Assembly: GCF_900474295.1 (NCBI RefSeq)
Contig: NZ_UCOB01000026.1
Span: forward strand, 31,512-95,511
DNA length: 64,000 nucleotides
Direction of reading: 5' to 3'
Source of the DNA: Synechococcus sp. UW140
Lineage (GTDB): Bacteria; Cyanobacteriota; Cyanobacteriia; PCC-6307; Cyanobiaceae
Positions within the stretch are counted from its first letter, which is position 1, and each line of letters begins with the position of its first letter. A model generated the notes under the pieces. That model worked only from the letters and a program-made list of their open reading frames with translations, was not told the DNA's origin and searched no databases. Shown piece by piece: positions 1-8,880 of the stretch. The translations under genes were made by a program, and so were the position numbers.

Positions 1-163
1 CAACCTGGGGATGGATCCGTCCTCCCTGGTGATCACGAACGCCACAGCGGACATGGGTCCTTCCATGAAGCGGTATCGGCCCCGCGCCCAAGGTCGCGCC
101 TTCGCGATCAAAAAACAGACCTGCCACATCAGCATCGCTGTGGCAGCCCAGACCGACTCCTGA
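1..163 (+). CDS. rplV: 50S ribosomal protein L22, C-terminal part (cut by window edge)
   Basis: The reading frame starting at base 2 is open to a TGA at 161-163 and encodes the end of L22. The segment reading [16 protein letters not shown] is the typical conserved basic end of L22, which lines the peptide exit tunnel of the large subunit. The short tail after it (about 18 residues) matches the longer C-termini of cyanobacterial L22. The 5' part lies outside the window. It sits 19 bases before rpsC, the order expected in the S10 operon. Confidence 0.9.
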   Translation, partial: NLGMDPSSLVITNATADMGPSMKRYRPRAQGRAFAIKKQTCHISIAVAAQTDS

Positions 164-182
164 CCCCCGAGCACACCGACTG

Positions 183-914
183 ATGGGACACAAAATCCAT
201 CCAACCGGCTTACGCCTGGGGATCACCCAGGAGCACCGGTCCCGCTGGTATGCCTCCAGCAAGAACTATCCGTCTCTTCTTCAAGAAGATGACCGGATCC
301 GCAAATTCATCCACAAGAAATACGGCTCCGCCGGCATCAGCGATGTGCTGATCGCCCGCAAAGCTGATCAACTTGAGGTTGAACTCAAAACCGCACGTCC
401 CGGCGTGCTGGTTGGTCGCCAGGGCAGCGGCATTGAGGAGCTGCGCAGCGGCATCCAGAAAACCGTCGGAGATTCGAGCCGTCAGGTCAGGATCAATGTC
501 GTTGAAGTCGAGCGGGTTGACGCCGATGCATTTCTGCTTGCTGAGTACATCGCTCAGCAATTGGAAAAGCGAGTGGCGTTCCGCCGCACGATCCGCATGG
601 CCGTCCAACGGGCCCAGCGCGCTGGCGTGCTCGGCCTGAAGATCCAGGTGAGCGGCCGTCTCAACGGTGCTGAAATCGCCCGCACCGAGTGGACCCGTGA
701 AGGTCGTGTTCCATTGCATACCCTTCGCGCAGACATCGATTACGCCACCAAGGTGGCCAGCACCACCTACGGGGTGCTGGGCATCAAGGTCTGGGTGTTC
801 AAAGGCGAAGTGCTGGGTGATGAAGCCCCGCAACAACTGCCAGTGGGGGCAACCCCACGGCGCCGGGCCGGTCGCAGGCCCCAACAGTTCGAAGACCGCT
901 CCAACGAGGGTTGA
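183..914 (+). CDS. rpsC: 30S ribosomal protein S3
   Basis: S3 binds 16S rRNA in the head of the small subunit and lines the mRNA entry site. The 243-residue product starts [14 protein letters not shown], the standard S3 N-terminus. It contains the KH RNA-binding domain with the [10 protein letters not shown] loop near residues 78-87, and the C-terminal S3 domain with [15 protein letters not shown] around residue 155. The tail is basic and Arg-rich, and the length is normal for cyanobacteria. No clear Shine-Dalgarno site precedes the ATG, so translation is probably coupled to rplV. It is followed by rplP in the conserved order. Confidence 0.97.
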   Translation: MGHKIHPTGLRLGITQEHRSRWYASSKNYPSLLQEDDRIRKFIHKKYGSAGISDVLIARKADQLEVELKTARPGVLVGRQGSGIEELRSGIQKTVGDSSRQVRINVVEVERVDADAFLLAEYIAQQLEKRVAFRRTIRMAVQRAQRAGVLGLKIQVSGRLNGAEIARTEWTREGRVPLHTLRADIDYATKVASTTYGVLGIKVWVFKGEVLGDEAPQQLPVGATPRRRAGRRPQQFEDRSNEG

Positions 915-930
915 ACAGGAGGCCTGAACC

Positions 931-1407
931 ATGCTGAGTCCAAAACGCGTCAAATTCCGTAAGCAGCAGCGCGGCCGCATGCGCGGCGTCGCTACCCGTG
1001 GCAACACCATTGCCTTCGGTCAATTCGCACTGCAAGCCCAGGAGTGCGGCTGGATCACCTCGCGTCAGATCGAGGCCAGCCGTCGTGCCATGACCCGCTA
1101 TGTCAAGCGGGGCGGCAAAATCTGGATCCGGATCTTCCCGGACAAACCGGTCACCATGCGTCCTGCTGAAACCCGTATGGGTTCCGGTAAGGGCAACCCA
1201 GAATTCTGGGTGGCGGTGATCAAGCCGGGACGGGTTCTGTTCGAGATGGGCGGTGAGGAAATCACTCCCGAAATCGCACGGGAGGCCATGCGCCTTGCGC
1301 AGTACAAGCTTCCTGTGAAGACCAAGTTCATCACCCTGGAAGACCAGGAGACAGCCGCACAAGGCAGCGATGCCAAGGCTGCGTCCACCGCAACTGTGGA
1401 GGCCTGA
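931..1407 (+). CDS. rplP: 50S ribosomal protein L16
   Basis: L16 helps shape the A-site region of the large subunit. The 158-residue protein begins [17 protein letters not shown], the hallmark L16 start, and holds the conserved [19 protein letters not shown] loop near residues 70-88 (visible as a whole in the translation). The C-terminal stretch after residue 138 is Ala/Thr-rich and looks dispensable. A strong AGGAGG ribosome-binding site lies about 10 bases before the ATG, unlike the weak sites of several neighbours. The rpmC start follows 2 bases after the stop, so the two genes are probably translationally coupled. Confidence 0.97.
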   Translation: MLSPKRVKFRKQQRGRMRGVATRGNTIAFGQFALQAQECGWITSRQIEASRRAMTRYVKRGGKIWIRIFPDKPVTMRPAETRMGSGKGNPEFWVAVIKPGRVLFEMGGEEITPEIAREAMRLAQYKLPVKTKFITLEDQETAAQGSDAKAASTATVEA

Positions 1408-1409
1408 CC

Positions 1410-1619
1410 ATGGCACGCCCCAATGCTTCCGAAATGCGTCAGCTCTCTGACGCAGAGATCAACGAACAGATCGACGGTCTCCGCCGCGAGCTGTTCGACC
1501 TGCGCTTCCAGCAGGCCACACGGCAACTCGCCAACACGCACCGCTTCAAGGAAAGCCGCATCAAGCTGGCCCAACTGCTGACGGTGCAATCGGAGCGTCA
1601 AAGCTCCACTGCTTCCTGA
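1410..1619 (+). CDS. rpmC: 50S ribosomal protein L29
   Basis: L29 is a small helical protein near the peptide exit tunnel and docks the signal recognition particle. The 69-residue frame shows the conserved core [21 protein letters not shown], broken here only by residue numbering (about 24-44), followed by the IKLAQLLTV helix. The length is normal. A GGAGG ribosome-binding site lies within the end of rplP, and the gap to rplP is 2 bases. Confidence 0.95.
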   Translation: MARPNASEMRQLSDAEINEQIDGLRRELFDLRFQQATRQLANTHRFKESRIKLAQLLTVQSERQSSTAS

Positions 1620-1639
1620 TCCCCTAAGGAGAACCAACC

Positions 1640-1906
1640 ATGGCACTCAAGGAAAGGGTCGGCACCGTCGTCAGCGACAAGATGGACAAAACGGTGGTTG
1701 TCGCGGTGGAGAACCGCTTCCCCCACCCCATCTATCAAAAGACGGTGAGCCGTACCACCCGTTACAAGGCTCACGATGAAGACAACAACTGCCGGGTCGG
1801 CGACCGCGTTCGCATCACCGAAACCCGGCCGATGAGCCGCCACAAGCGCTGGGCAATCGCCGAAGTGCTCAGCCACAGCCCTAAAGCTGACGAGGCCGCC
1901 AAATGA
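1640..1906 (+). CDS. rpsQ: 30S ribosomal protein S17
   Basis: S17 is a primary 16S rRNA binding protein with an OB fold. The 88-residue product starts [21 protein letters not shown] and contains the S17 signature around residues 50-62 ([13 protein letters not shown]). Family length is 80-90 residues. An AAGGAG site stands about 10 bases before the ATG. Its last codons overlap the rplN start by 4 bases (ATGA), which indicates translational coupling. Confidence 0.96.
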   Translation: MALKERVGTVVSDKMDKTVVVAVENRFPHPIYQKTVSRTTRYKAHDEDNNCRVGDRVRITETRPMSRHKRWAIAEVLSHSPKADEAAK

Positions 1907-2268
1907 TTCAGCAAGAATCTTTCCTCACCGTCGCTGACAACAGCGGCGCCAAGCGGATCCAGTGCATCCGTGTGCTGGGCAGCAATCGTCGCTACGCCCA
2001 CGTGGGCGATGTGATCGTGGCCGCCGTCAAGGACGCCATGCCCAACATGGGCGTGAAAAAGTCCGATGTCGTGAAGGCCGTTGTGGTGCGCACGCGAGCA
2101 ACTCTGCGTCGCGACACCGGCAACTCAATCCGCTTCGACGACAACGCAGCGGTGATCATCAACGACGACAAGAACCCCAAGGGCACCCGCGTCTTCGGTC
2201 CTGTGGCCCGTGAACTGCGCGACCGCAACTTCACCAAAATCGTCTCCCTCGCTCCGGAGGTGATCTGA
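1903..2268 (+). CDS. rplN: 50S ribosomal protein L14
   Basis: L14 sits at the subunit interface and binds 23S rRNA. The 121-residue protein begins [18 protein letters not shown], an exact family hallmark, and ends with the conserved block [20 protein letters not shown]. The length matches the usual 121-122. The start overlaps the rpsQ stop in an ATGA arrangement. Confidence 0.97.
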   Translation: MIQQESFLTVADNSGAKRIQCIRVLGSNRRYAHVGDVIVAAVKDAMPNMGVKKSDVVKAVVVRTRATLRRDTGNSIRFDDNAAVIINDDKNPKGTRVFGPVARELRDRNFTKIVSLAPEVI

Positions 2269-2269
2269 G

Positions 2270-2626
2270 ATGGCAACTGCAACTCCGAAATCCAACACCA
2301 CTCAGCGCATCAAGATGCGTCTGCGCAAAGGTGACACCGTTCAGGTGATCACTGGTAAGGACAAGGGCAAGACCGGTGAAGTGCTTCGCACCCTGCCCAA
2401 TGAGAACCGTGTGATCGTGCAGGGCATCAACCTGCGCACTAGACACGTCAAGCCCACCCAGGAAGGTGAATCTGGTCGGATCGTCACCGAGGAAGCATCA
2501 CTGCATGCCTCCAACGTGATGCTCTATTCGACCTCAAAGAAGGTCGCCAGCCGCGTTGAGCTCGTCACTGAACAGGACGGCACCAAGAAACGTCGCCTCA
2601 AGAAAACCGGCGAAGTGATCGATTGA
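2270..2626 (+). CDS. rplX: 50S ribosomal protein L24
   Basis: L24 is one of the proteins that start assembly of the large subunit. The 118-residue product has the KOW motif near residues 19-45 ([18 protein letters not shown]). A Thr-rich extension of about 11 residues before MRLRKGD is usual in cyanobacteria. A near-perfect ribosome-binding site (GGAGGTGAT) lies at the end of rplN, and the gap is 1 base. The next gene, rplE, is 47 bases away, a longer gap than most in this operon. Confidence 0.95.
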   Translation: MATATPKSNTTQRIKMRLRKGDTVQVITGKDKGKTGEVLRTLPNENRVIVQGINLRTRHVKPTQEGESGRIVTEEASLHASNVMLYSTSKKVASRVELVTEQDGTKKRRLKKTGEVID

Positions 2627-2673
2627 TCCTCGACCCTCTCTTCTGACCAAGTCCAGAAGTCCATTCCCCAGCC

Positions 2674-3213
2674 ATGTCACTCAAACAGCGCTACAGGGAG
2701 ACCATTCAGCCCAAATTGCTGAAAGACCTCAGTCTCTCCAATGTCCACGAAGTCCCCAAGGTGGTGAAAGTCACCGTCAACCGGGGCCTCGGTGAAGCAG
2801 CCCAGAACGCCAAGTCCCTAGAGGCCTCGGTGAATGAACTGGCACAGATCACCGGCCAGAAGGTGTTGGTTACCCGCGCCAAGAAGGCCATCGCCGGCTT
2901 CAAAATTCGCCAGGGCATGCCGATCGGCTGCGCAGTCACCCTTCGCGGCGACCGCATGTATGCCTTCCTGGAGCGTCTGATCAACCTCGCACTGCCGCGC
3001 ATCCGCGACTTCCGCGGCGTCAGCCCTAAGAGCTTCGACGGTCGAGGGAATTACACCCTGGGGGTGAGGGAACAGATCATCTTTCCTGAAATCTCGTTCG
3101 ACCAGATCGACGCCATTAGGGGCATGGACATCACCATCGTGACCACTGCCCGCACGGATGAAGAGGGCCGGGCCCTCCTCAGCGAGATGGGAATGCCATT
3201 CCGCAGCAACTGA
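2674..3213 (+). CDS. rplE: 50S ribosomal protein L5
   Basis: L5 binds 5S rRNA and contacts the P-site tRNA. The 179-residue product has the L5 core, with [15 protein letters not shown] near residue 34, [16 protein letters not shown] near residue 70 and [18 protein letters not shown] near residue 125. The length equals the family norm. In many bacteria rpsN (S14) follows L5; here rpsH follows directly after 20 bases, so S14 must be encoded elsewhere, as is typical of cyanobacteria. Confidence 0.97.
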   Translation: MSLKQRYRETIQPKLLKDLSLSNVHEVPKVVKVTVNRGLGEAAQNAKSLEASVNELAQITGQKVLVTRAKKAIAGFKIRQGMPIGCAVTLRGDRMYAFLERLINLALPRIRDFRGVSPKSFDGRGNYTLGVREQIIFPEISFDQIDAIRGMDITIVTTARTDEEGRALLSEMGMPFRSN

Positions 3214-3233
3214 GCCCCCCTCGGAAACCCACT

Positions 3234-3635
3234 ATGGCCAACCACGACCCTATTTCCGACATGCTCACCCGCATTCGCAATGCGAGTGAGAAACGTCATC
3301 AGTCCACAAAAGTTCCCGCCTCGCGTATGTCGCGCAGCATCGCAAAGGTGCTGCAGCAGGAGGGTTTCATCGCTGAAATCAGCGAAGAAGGTGAAGGGAT
3401 TCACACCAGCCTGGTCCTGGAACTGAAGTACAGCGGCAAGCACCGCCAGCCCACCATCCGCTCAATGCAGCGGGTCAGCAAACCGGGCTTGCGCATCTAC
3501 AAGAACACCCGTGGCCTACCCAAAGTCCTCGGCGGATTGGGGGTGGCAATCATCTCCACCTCCAAGGGTGTGATGAGCGACCGCGATGCCCGAAAAGAGG
3601 GCGTCGGTGGTGAAGTGCTCTGCTACGTGTACTGA
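3234..3635 (+). CDS. rpsH: 30S ribosomal protein S8
   Basis: S8 binds the central domain of 16S rRNA and in several bacteria represses its own operon. The 133-residue protein starts [17 protein letters not shown] and ends with the family signature [22 protein letters not shown] (split here at residue 125). The length is normal. It lies between rplE and rplF in the conserved order. Confidence 0.97.
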   Translation: MANHDPISDMLTRIRNASEKRHQSTKVPASRMSRSIAKVLQQEGFIAEISEEGEGIHTSLVLELKYSGKHRQPTIRSMQRVSKPGLRIYKNTRGLPKVLGGLGVAIISTSKGVMSDRDARKEGVGGEVLCYVY

Positions 3636-3650
3636 CCAGGAGCCAAAACT

Positions 3651-4190
3651 ATGTCTCGTATTGGTAAATCTCCAATCCCCATCCCCGAGAAGGTCAACAT
3701 CACCCTCGACGGCCTTGCCGTGACGGTGAAGGGCCCCAAGGGTGAACTCAAACGAACCCTGCCTGATGGCGTCACCATCAGCCAGGTCGATAACACCATC
3801 GTTGTGGCCCCTAGCAATGACAAGCGGCGCTCTCGTGAGCGCCATGGTCTTTGCCGCACCCTGGTGGCAAACATGGTTGAGGGCGTCAGCCACGGCTTCA
3901 GCAAAAAGCTTGAGATCGTGGGCGTGGGTAACCGCGCTCAGGTCAAAGGCAAAACCCTGATCGTCAGCGCCGGCTACAGCCACCCCGTGGAAGTGGTTCC
4001 CCCAGAAGGCATCACCTTCGCAGTGGAGAACAACACCAACGTCACCGTCTCCGGCACCGACAAAGAACTGGTCGGCAACGAAGCCGCCAAGATCCGCGCC
4101 ATCCGTCCGCCTGAGCCCTACAAAGGCAAAGGCATCAAATATGCGGGCGAGCGCATCCTGCGCAAGGCAGGCAAGTCGGGCAAAAAGTAA
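3651..4190 (+). CDS. rplF: 50S ribosomal protein L6
   Basis: L6 binds 23S rRNA near the factor-binding site. The 179-residue product starts [15 protein letters not shown] and ends with the conserved [22 protein letters not shown] block around residues 153-174. Two repeated L6 domains fit residues 10-80 and 90-170. An AGGAG ribosome-binding site precedes the ATG by about 9 bases. Confidence 0.97.
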   Translation: MSRIGKSPIPIPEKVNITLDGLAVTVKGPKGELKRTLPDGVTISQVDNTIVVAPSNDKRRSRERHGLCRTLVANMVEGVSHGFSKKLEIVGVGNRAQVKGKTLIVSAGYSHPVEVVPPEGITFAVENNTNVTVSGTDKELVGNEAAKIRAIRPPEPYKGKGIKYAGERILRKAGKSGKK

Positions 4191-4223
4191 TCCCCTGCCA
4201 GGCAACCCTCCGTTTCCCCCACC

Positions 4224-4592
4224 ATGTCGACCCTTTCCCGCAAACAGCAGACCCAGAAGCGCCACCGGCGCCTGCGTCGCCATCTCAACGGTTCCGCCAC
4301 GCGTCCGCGCCTGGCCGTGTTCCGTTCCAACAACCACATCTACGCCCAAGTCATCGACGACGATGCCCAGAGCACCCTCTGCTCAGCATCAACCGTTGAC
4401 AAGGAACTGCGCACCAACCTCAAGGCTGACGGCAGCAGCTGTGATGCCTCCGTCGCGGTGGGCTCACTGCTAGCCAAGCGCGCCATCGCCAAGGGCATCC
4501 AACAGGTGGTCTTCGATCGCGGCGGCAACCTGTACCACGGCCGGGTGCAAGCCCTCGCCGATGCCGCCCGGGAAGCGGGCCTTCAATTCTGA
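4224..4592 (+). CDS. rplR: 50S ribosomal protein L18
   Basis: L18 joins L5 in carrying 5S rRNA to the large subunit. The 122-residue product has a basic N-terminus ([10 protein letters not shown]), the [20 protein letters not shown] strand near residue 29, and the C-terminal [24 protein letters not shown] signature near residue 96. The length is normal. An in-frame ATG of the next gene lies inside the rplR end, but the true rpsE start is more likely at 4606. Confidence 0.96.
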   Translation: MSTLSRKQQTQKRHRRLRRHLNGSATRPRLAVFRSNNHIYAQVIDDDAQSTLCSASTVDKELRTNLKADGSSCDASVAVGSLLAKRAIAKGIQQVVFDRGGNLYHGRVQALADAAREAGLQF

Positions 4593-4605
4593 TCCTGCTC
4601 TCAAC

Positions 4606-5247
4606 ATGACCGAACCAAACACTCAGACCCCCGCCAACGACGTCCCGGCAGCGTCCAATGTTCCTGCAGCAGCTGAAGGCCAGCAGCAGGAACAGCGTCG
4701 TGGTGGACGCGACCGCGGCGACCGTCGTGGTGGACGCCGCGGTGATCGCCGCGGCCAGGAGCGTGATTCCGAATGGCAGGAACGCGTCGTGCAAATCCGC
4801 CGTGTCTCCAAAACCGTCAAGGGAGGCAAAAAGATGAGCTTCCGGGCCATCGTCGTGGTCGGTAACGAGCGCGGCCAGGTCGGCGTCGGCGTCGGCAAAG
4901 CGGGCGATGTCATCGGTGCCGTGCGTAAAGGGGTTGCCGACGGCAAAAAGCACCTTGTGAAGGTGCCGCTGACGCGTCACAACTCCATCCCCACACTGTC
5001 CAATGGACGTGACGGTGCCGCCAGCGTTCTGATTCGTCCTGCCGCACCGGGTACCGGTGTGATCGCGGGTGGTTCCATCCGCACCGTGTTGGAACTAGCT
5101 GGCATCAAGAACGTGCTGGCGAAACGCCTCGGCAGCAAGACGCCTCTAAACAACGCCCGGGCTGCGATGGTGGCCCTGGCCGAGCTCCGCACCCACAAGG
5201 ACACCGCCAAGGAACGGGGGATCTCCCTCGAGCAGATCTACTCCTGA
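4606..5247 (+). CDS. rpsE: 30S ribosomal protein S5 with long basic N-terminal extension
   Basis: S5 secures translational accuracy and helps open mRNA structure at the entry site. I chose the ATG at 4606 (MTEPNTQTP) over the in-frame ATG at 4561, because the 15 extra residues are read from inside rplR and look unlike S5. The product is 213 residues. The S5 dsRNA-binding domain begins near residue 48 ([16 protein letters not shown]) and the C-terminal domain near residue 125. The first 45 residues are a low-complexity Gln/Arg/Gly/Asp-rich segment with [18 protein letters not shown] repeats, longer than in E. coli S5 (about 167 residues). L30 (rpmD), which often follows, is absent. Confidence 0.95.
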   Translation: MTEPNTQTPANDVPAASNVPAAAEGQQQEQRRGGRDRGDRRGGRRGDRRGQERDSEWQERVVQIRRVSKTVKGGKKMSFRAIVVVGNERGQVGVGVGKAGDVIGAVRKGVADGKKHLVKVPLTRHNSIPTLSNGRDGAASVLIRPAAPGTGVIAGGSIRTVLELAGIKNVLAKRLGSKTPLNNARAAMVALAELRTHKDTAKERGISLEQIYS

Positions 5248-5253
5248 TTCCCC

Positions 5254-5706
5254 ATGACCCTTCGTCTCGATTCCCTCAAACCCAACAAAGGCGCCCGTCG
5301 CCGCAAACTGCGTAAGGGCCGCGGCATCGCCGCAGGCCAAGGCGCCAGCTGTGGCTTCGGTATGCGTGGCCAAAAATCCCGCTCAGGCCGTCCGACCCGC
5401 CCCGGTTTCGAGGGTGGTCAAATGCCGCTGTACCGCCGGGTGCCCAAGCTCAAGCACTTCCCGCTGGTGAACCCCAAGTTCTTCACCGTCTTGAATGTGT
5501 CAGCTCTCAATGAGCTCAAGGCCGGCAGCACCGTCAATCTCGACTCACTCGTCAAGGACGGGGTGGTGACGAGCCCTAAGCACCCACTCAAAGTGCTTGG
5601 CAACGGTGAACTGAAGGTGAAACTCACCGTTCAGGCAGCAGCATTCACCGCCTCTGCCCGCAGCAAGATCGAAGCCGCAGGTGGCAGCTGCGAAGTGCTC
5701 GACTAG
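5254..5706 (+). CDS. rplO: 50S ribosomal protein L15
   Basis: L15 is a late assembly protein of the large subunit. The 150-residue product starts [22 protein letters not shown] and has the conserved glycine-rich segment [20 protein letters not shown] around residues 24-43. The C-terminal globular part ends SCEVLD. It starts 6 bases after rpsE. It is the last ribosomal gene before a hairpin with a T tract (5741-5777), so transcription may partly end here before secY. Confidence 0.97.
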   Translation: MTLRLDSLKPNKGARRRKLRKGRGIAAGQGASCGFGMRGQKSRSGRPTRPGFEGGQMPLYRRVPKLKHFPLVNPKFFTVLNVSALNELKAGSTVNLDSLVKDGVVTSPKHPLKVLGNGELKVKLTVQAAAFTASARSKIEAAGGSCEVLD

Positions 5707-5740
5707 TCACCCCGATTGTCGCAGGCACTTCTAAGGTCTG

Positions 5741-5777
5741 AGCCGTCTGCATGACTTCGGTCATCGGACGGCTTTTT
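5741..5777 (+). terminator. Intrinsic terminator or attenuator between rplO and secY
   Basis: The outer arms AGCCGTC (5741-5747) and GACGGCT (5767-5773) enclose an inner stem ATGAC/GTCAT with a stable TTCG tetraloop (5756-5759). A T5 run follows directly at 5773-5777. This is a complete rho-independent terminator shape. It lies 34 bases after the rplO stop and about 30 bases before the secY ATG, so it could partly terminate the ribosomal transcript ahead of secY. Confidence 0.8.
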
Positions 5778-5808
5778 GGCATCACGCCCCACTTACCCCA
5801 TCTCATTC

Positions 5809-7116
5809 ATGCTCGTCAGTCGGGGACGAAACCCCAGCGCCGGAGAAGTGATCACCCAGGCGGTGAGCAATCCCGAACTGCGTGGTCGAATTCTGACCAC
5901 CATCGGACTGCTTCTGCTGGTCCGCGTTGGCATCTACATCCCGATGCCGGGGATCGACCGTGTGGCCTTCCAGCAGTTCCTGGAAGGTGGGGGACAGCTG
6001 ATCGGATTCCTCGACATCTTCACCGGTGGTGGTGTGTCGAGCCTGGGCATCTTTGCCCTCGGGATCCTTCCCTTTATCAACGCTTCCATCATCCTGCAGC
6101 TGCTCACTGCAGCCCTGCCGCAGCTCGAGGATCTACAGAAGAACGAAGGCGAAGCCGGACGGCGCAAGATCGCTCAGATCACGCGCTATGTGGCCCTTGG
6201 CTGGGGTCTCGTGCAGAGCGTTGTGTTTTCGCTCATCCTGCGTCAATACGCAACTGAGGGCTTGAGCGATCTGGTCTTCGTTGTGCAGACATCGCTGGCA
6301 CTGGTGACCGGATCGATGGTGGTGATGTGGCTCAGTGAAGTGATCACCGAGCGGGGGATCGGCCAGGGTGCCTCCCTGGTGATCTTCCTGAACATCGTGG
6401 CCACGCTGCCGCAAACAGTGGGTGGCGCTGTGACCCAGGCACAGACAGGTGATCGGGGCACCGTGCTCGATCTGATCAAGATCACGCTTGTGTTTCTGGC
6501 CACGATTGTCGGGATCGTGTTCGTCCAGGAAGCCTCCAGACGCCTGCCGATCGTGAGTGCGAAACGCCAGGTGGGTGGAACGGGCACCCTGCCCAATCGC
6601 CAGAGCTACCTCCCGATGAAGCTGAATGCAGGGGGGGTGATGCCCATCATCTTCGCTTCGGCCATGCTGTTTCTTCCCGTCACGCTGGCCCAGTTCGCCA
6701 AGCAGGAGTGGTTATCGAGGGCTGTCGGTGCGATTCAGCCCGGTAACTGGCCCTACTACTTGCTCTACTTCGCTCTAATCCTGGCCTTTGCCTACTTCTA
6801 CGCGTCACTCACCCTCAATCCAACCGACATTGCCAGCAACCTCAAGCGAGGGGGCGTGGCCATTCCTGGAGTGCGCCCGGGAACGGCCACAGCCAACTAC
6901 ATCTCCGGAGTGCAAGCGCGCCTCACCTTGCTGGGCGGCCTGTTCCTAGGGGCCGTCGTGATCATCCCGTCGCTGATCGAAACCACCAGCCAGGTGAAGC
7001 TGGGAGGGCTCGGCTCAACGTCTCTCCTAATTCTGGTGGGCGTCGCAATCGACACCGCCAAGCAGGTTCAGACCTACGTGGTCTCTCAGCGCTATGAGGG
7101 CCTCGTCCGCCAGTAG
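5809..7116 (+). CDS. secY: Protein translocase subunit SecY
   Basis: SecY is the channel of the SecYEG translocon in the plasma and thylakoid membranes. I chose the ATG at 5809 (MLVSRGRNPSAGEVITQ), which matches the usual cyanobacterial N-terminus. An in-frame TTG at 5776 would add 11 residues but lies on the terminator T tract. The product is 435 residues with about ten membrane helices and conserved segments such as GIDRVAFQQFLEGGGQ and the last cytosolic loop ANYISGVQARLTLLGG. It sits in the usual spc position before adk. Confidence 0.96.
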   Translation: MLVSRGRNPSAGEVITQAVSNPELRGRILTTIGLLLLVRVGIYIPMPGIDRVAFQQFLEGGGQLIGFLDIFTGGGVSSLGIFALGILPFINASIILQLLTAALPQLEDLQKNEGEAGRRKIAQITRYVALGWGLVQSVVFSLILRQYATEGLSDLVFVVQTSLALVTGSMVVMWLSEVITERGIGQGASLVIFLNIVATLPQTVGGAVTQAQTGDRGTVLDLIKITLVFLATIVGIVFVQEASRRLPIVSAKRQVGGTGTLPNRQSYLPMKLNAGGVMPIIFASAMLFLPVTLAQFAKQEWLSRAVGAIQPGNWPYYLLYFALILAFAYFYASLTLNPTDIASNLKRGGVAIPGVRPGTATANYISGVQARLTLLGGLFLGAVVIIPSLIETTSQVKLGGLGSTSLLILVGVAIDTAKQVQTYVVSQRYEGLVRQ

Positions 7117-7189
7117 GTCAACAGCAAAGCGCAGTCAACCTTCCATTGGCTCGCAATCGTGCCAATCACACCCCATTGCCATCGAAGCC

Positions 7190-7747
7190 ATGAAAAAACG
7201 TCTCCTCTTTCTCGGCCCACCAGGTGCCGGGAAAGGTACCCAGGCGGCCCGATTGTGTAGTCAGCATGGGATGAAGCACCTCTCGACCGGCGACCTGCTG
7301 CGGGCCGAGGTGGCAGCAGGAAGCGATCTCGGCAAAGAAGCCGAAGCCGTGATGAACCGCGGAGAACTGGTGAGTGATGCCCTGGTCCTGGCGATCGTGA
7401 AGGGGCAGCTCGGGGCACTGGGAGACGGGGGCTGGCTTCTGGATGGCTTCCCTCGCAATGTTGCTCAAGCTGAAGCCCTGGAACCGCTTCTGCAGGAGAT
7501 CAGCCAGCCATTAGAAGCCGTTGTGCTGCTCGAACTCGACGACGCTGTCCTGATGGCACGCATGCTTGCCCGCGGTCGAGATGACGACAACGAAGAGGTC
7601 ATCCGCCATCGTCTCGAGGTCTATCGCGAACAAACAGCACCTCTGATTCACCATTACCGCCAACAGAACCTGTTGATCTCAGTGGAAGCGCAAGGCAGCA
7701 TCGAATCGATCACCGAGCGGATCGAAGAAGCCTTGAGAAAGGGGTGA
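7190..7747 (+). CDS. adk: Adenylate kinase
   Basis: Adenylate kinase interconverts ATP, ADP and AMP in the cytosol. The ATG at 7190 gives 185 residues starting MKKRLLFLGPPGAGKGTQ, with the P-loop at about residues 8-16. It continues with the AMP-binding HLSTGDLLRAEV block, the DGFPRNVAQAEAL motif and a short LID (RGRDDDNEEVIRHRL) without the zinc-binding cysteines of long forms. An in-frame upstream start at 7094 overlaps secY and adds unlikely sequence, so it was not used. The gene lies between secY and rpmJ; map and infA, often found here, are missing. Confidence 0.95.
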   Translation: MKKRLLFLGPPGAGKGTQAARLCSQHGMKHLSTGDLLRAEVAAGSDLGKEAEAVMNRGELVSDALVLAIVKGQLGALGDGGWLLDGFPRNVAQAEALEPLLQEISQPLEAVVLLELDDAVLMARMLARGRDDDNEEVIRHRLEVYREQTAPLIHHYRQQNLLISVEAQGSIESITERIEEALRKG

Positions 7748-7798
7748 CAACCGCCCTGTGGTAAGTTAGCTGTTTGGAATTTTGGAGAGCCACACCCC

Positions 7799-7912
7799 AT
7801 GAAGGTGCGCGCCTCGGTCAAGAAAATGTGCGAAAAGTGCCGCGTGATTCGTCGTCACGGCCGGGTCATGGTGATCTGCACCAACCCAAAGCACAAGCAG
7901 CGCCAGGGTTGA
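7799..7912 (+). CDS. rpmJ: 50S ribosomal protein L36
   Basis: This 37-residue gene encodes L36, the smallest large-subunit protein. It reads [20 protein letters not shown] at the start and carries the zinc-ribbon ligands Cys11, Cys14, Cys27 and His32. The length is exactly the short C+ form of the family. The ATG follows a GGAGAG ribosome-binding site. It lies between adk and rpsM, the standard position. Confidence 0.95.
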   Translation: MKVRASVKKMCEKCRVIRRHGRVMVICTNPKHKQRQG

Positions 7913-7923
7913 GCCCTAGCTGC

Positions 7924-7972
7924 CGGTCAGCTGACCGCTGACCACCGCCTCAATTGCCACCGTTAGGTGGTA
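7924..7972 (+). promoter_or_regulatory. Structured spacer between rpmJ and rpsM (possible r-protein control site)
   Basis: The 86-base spacer contains a perfect 14-bp palindrome (CGGTCAGCTGACCG, 7924-7937) and a hairpin TGCCACC-GTTA-GGTGGTA (7955-7972, one G-U pair) about 27 bases before the rpsM GTG. No T tract follows, so termination is unlikely. In E. coli a structured leader just before rpsM is the S4 repression site. Here S4 is not in the operon, so any such role is inference. Confidence 0.35.
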
Positions 7973-7998
7973 CCTGTCCCCCCTCGATTGTTTGCTCA

Positions 7999-8364
7999 GT
8001 GGCAAGGATTGCTGGTGTCGACATTCCCCGCGATAAGCGGGTTGAAGTCGCCCTCACCTACATCTACGGAATCGGTCCCACCCGGGCCCGCACCATCCTG
8101 TCCAAGACCGGTGTCAACCCAGACACCAGAGTCAAGGATCTGGAAGATGGTGATGTGCAAAAGCTGCGCGGAGCCACTGAAGCCTTCACCATCGAAGGTG
8201 ACCTACGTCGTCAGGAGGGCATGGCCCTCAAGCGTCTGCAGGACATTGGTTGCCTGCGTGGTCGTCGGCACCGCATGAGCCTTCCAGTTCGCGGCCAACG
8301 CACCCGCACGAACGCCCGCACCCGTCGCGGCGCCCGCAAAACCGTGGCCGGCAAGAAGAAGTAA
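7999..8364 (+). CDS. rpsM: 30S ribosomal protein S13
   Basis: S13 sits in the head of the small subunit and contacts the P-site tRNA and subunit bridges. I chose the GTG at 7999, giving 121 residues starting (M)[18 protein letters not shown], the standard beginning. A TTG at 7954 would add 15 unlike residues. The helix-two-turn-helix part and the basic tail [20 protein letters not shown] are clear. rpsK follows after 77 bases; rpsD (S4), next in many bacteria after rpsK, is absent. Confidence 0.96.
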   Translation: MARIAGVDIPRDKRVEVALTYIYGIGPTRARTILSKTGVNPDTRVKDLEDGDVQKLRGATEAFTIEGDLRRQEGMALKRLQDIGCLRGRRHRMSLPVRGQRTRTNARTRRGARKTVAGKKK

Positions 8365-8441
8365 GGCGTGCCACATCGCCCTAGAGGCGAGCCAGCGTCA
8401 GCTTCGATCGTCCCCTTTTCACTGCCTTAAGGCCCCCGTTC

Positions 8442-8834
8442 ATGGCCAAGACCGCTAAAAAATCTGGCCCCAAAAAGGCCAAACGCAACGTTCCCAACGG
8501 CGTTGCCCACATTCAGAGCACGTTCAACAACACGATCGTCTCAATCACCGATACCACTGGAGAAGTGATCTCCTGGTCGTCCGCCGGTGCCAGCGGCTTC
8601 AAAGGTGCTCGCAAAGGCACCCCCTTTGCTGCTCAAACAGCTGCAGAAGCAGCCGCCCGCCGTGCGCTTGAGCAAGGCATGCGCCAGATTGAAGTGCTTG
8701 TCCGTGGTCCGGGCTCCGGCCGTGAAACCGCAATCCGTGCTCTCCAAGTCGCAGGCCTGGAAATCACCCTGATTCGCGACGTCACGCCACTGCCCCACAA
8801 CGGCTGCCGCCGCTCCAAGCGCCGTCGCGTCTAA
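8442..8834 (+). CDS. rpsK: 30S ribosomal protein S11
   Basis: S11 forms part of the mRNA exit site on the platform of the small subunit. The 130-residue product shows [20 protein letters not shown] near residue 23, [20 protein letters not shown] near residue 47 and the end [16 protein letters not shown]. The N-terminal 17 residues are basic and variable, as usual. The gene is followed directly by rpoA, without rpsD between them. Confidence 0.97.
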   Translation: MAKTAKKSGPKKAKRNVPNGVAHIQSTFNNTIVSITDTTGEVISWSSAGASGFKGARKGTPFAAQTAAEAAARRALEQGMRQIEVLVRGPGSGRETAIRALQVAGLEITLIRDVTPLPHNGCRRSKRRRV

Positions 8835-8880
8835 TTCGCAACGGCCCACTGGATTCTCCCCCTTAACCCCGCTTCAGATC

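Noticed and set aside
4561..4605. Upstream start of rpsE at 4561
   Set aside because: The added 15 residues are read from inside rplR in another frame and do not resemble S5.
5776..5808. TTG start for secY
   Set aside because: It lies on the terminator T tract, and the ATG at 5809 gives the normal SecY start.
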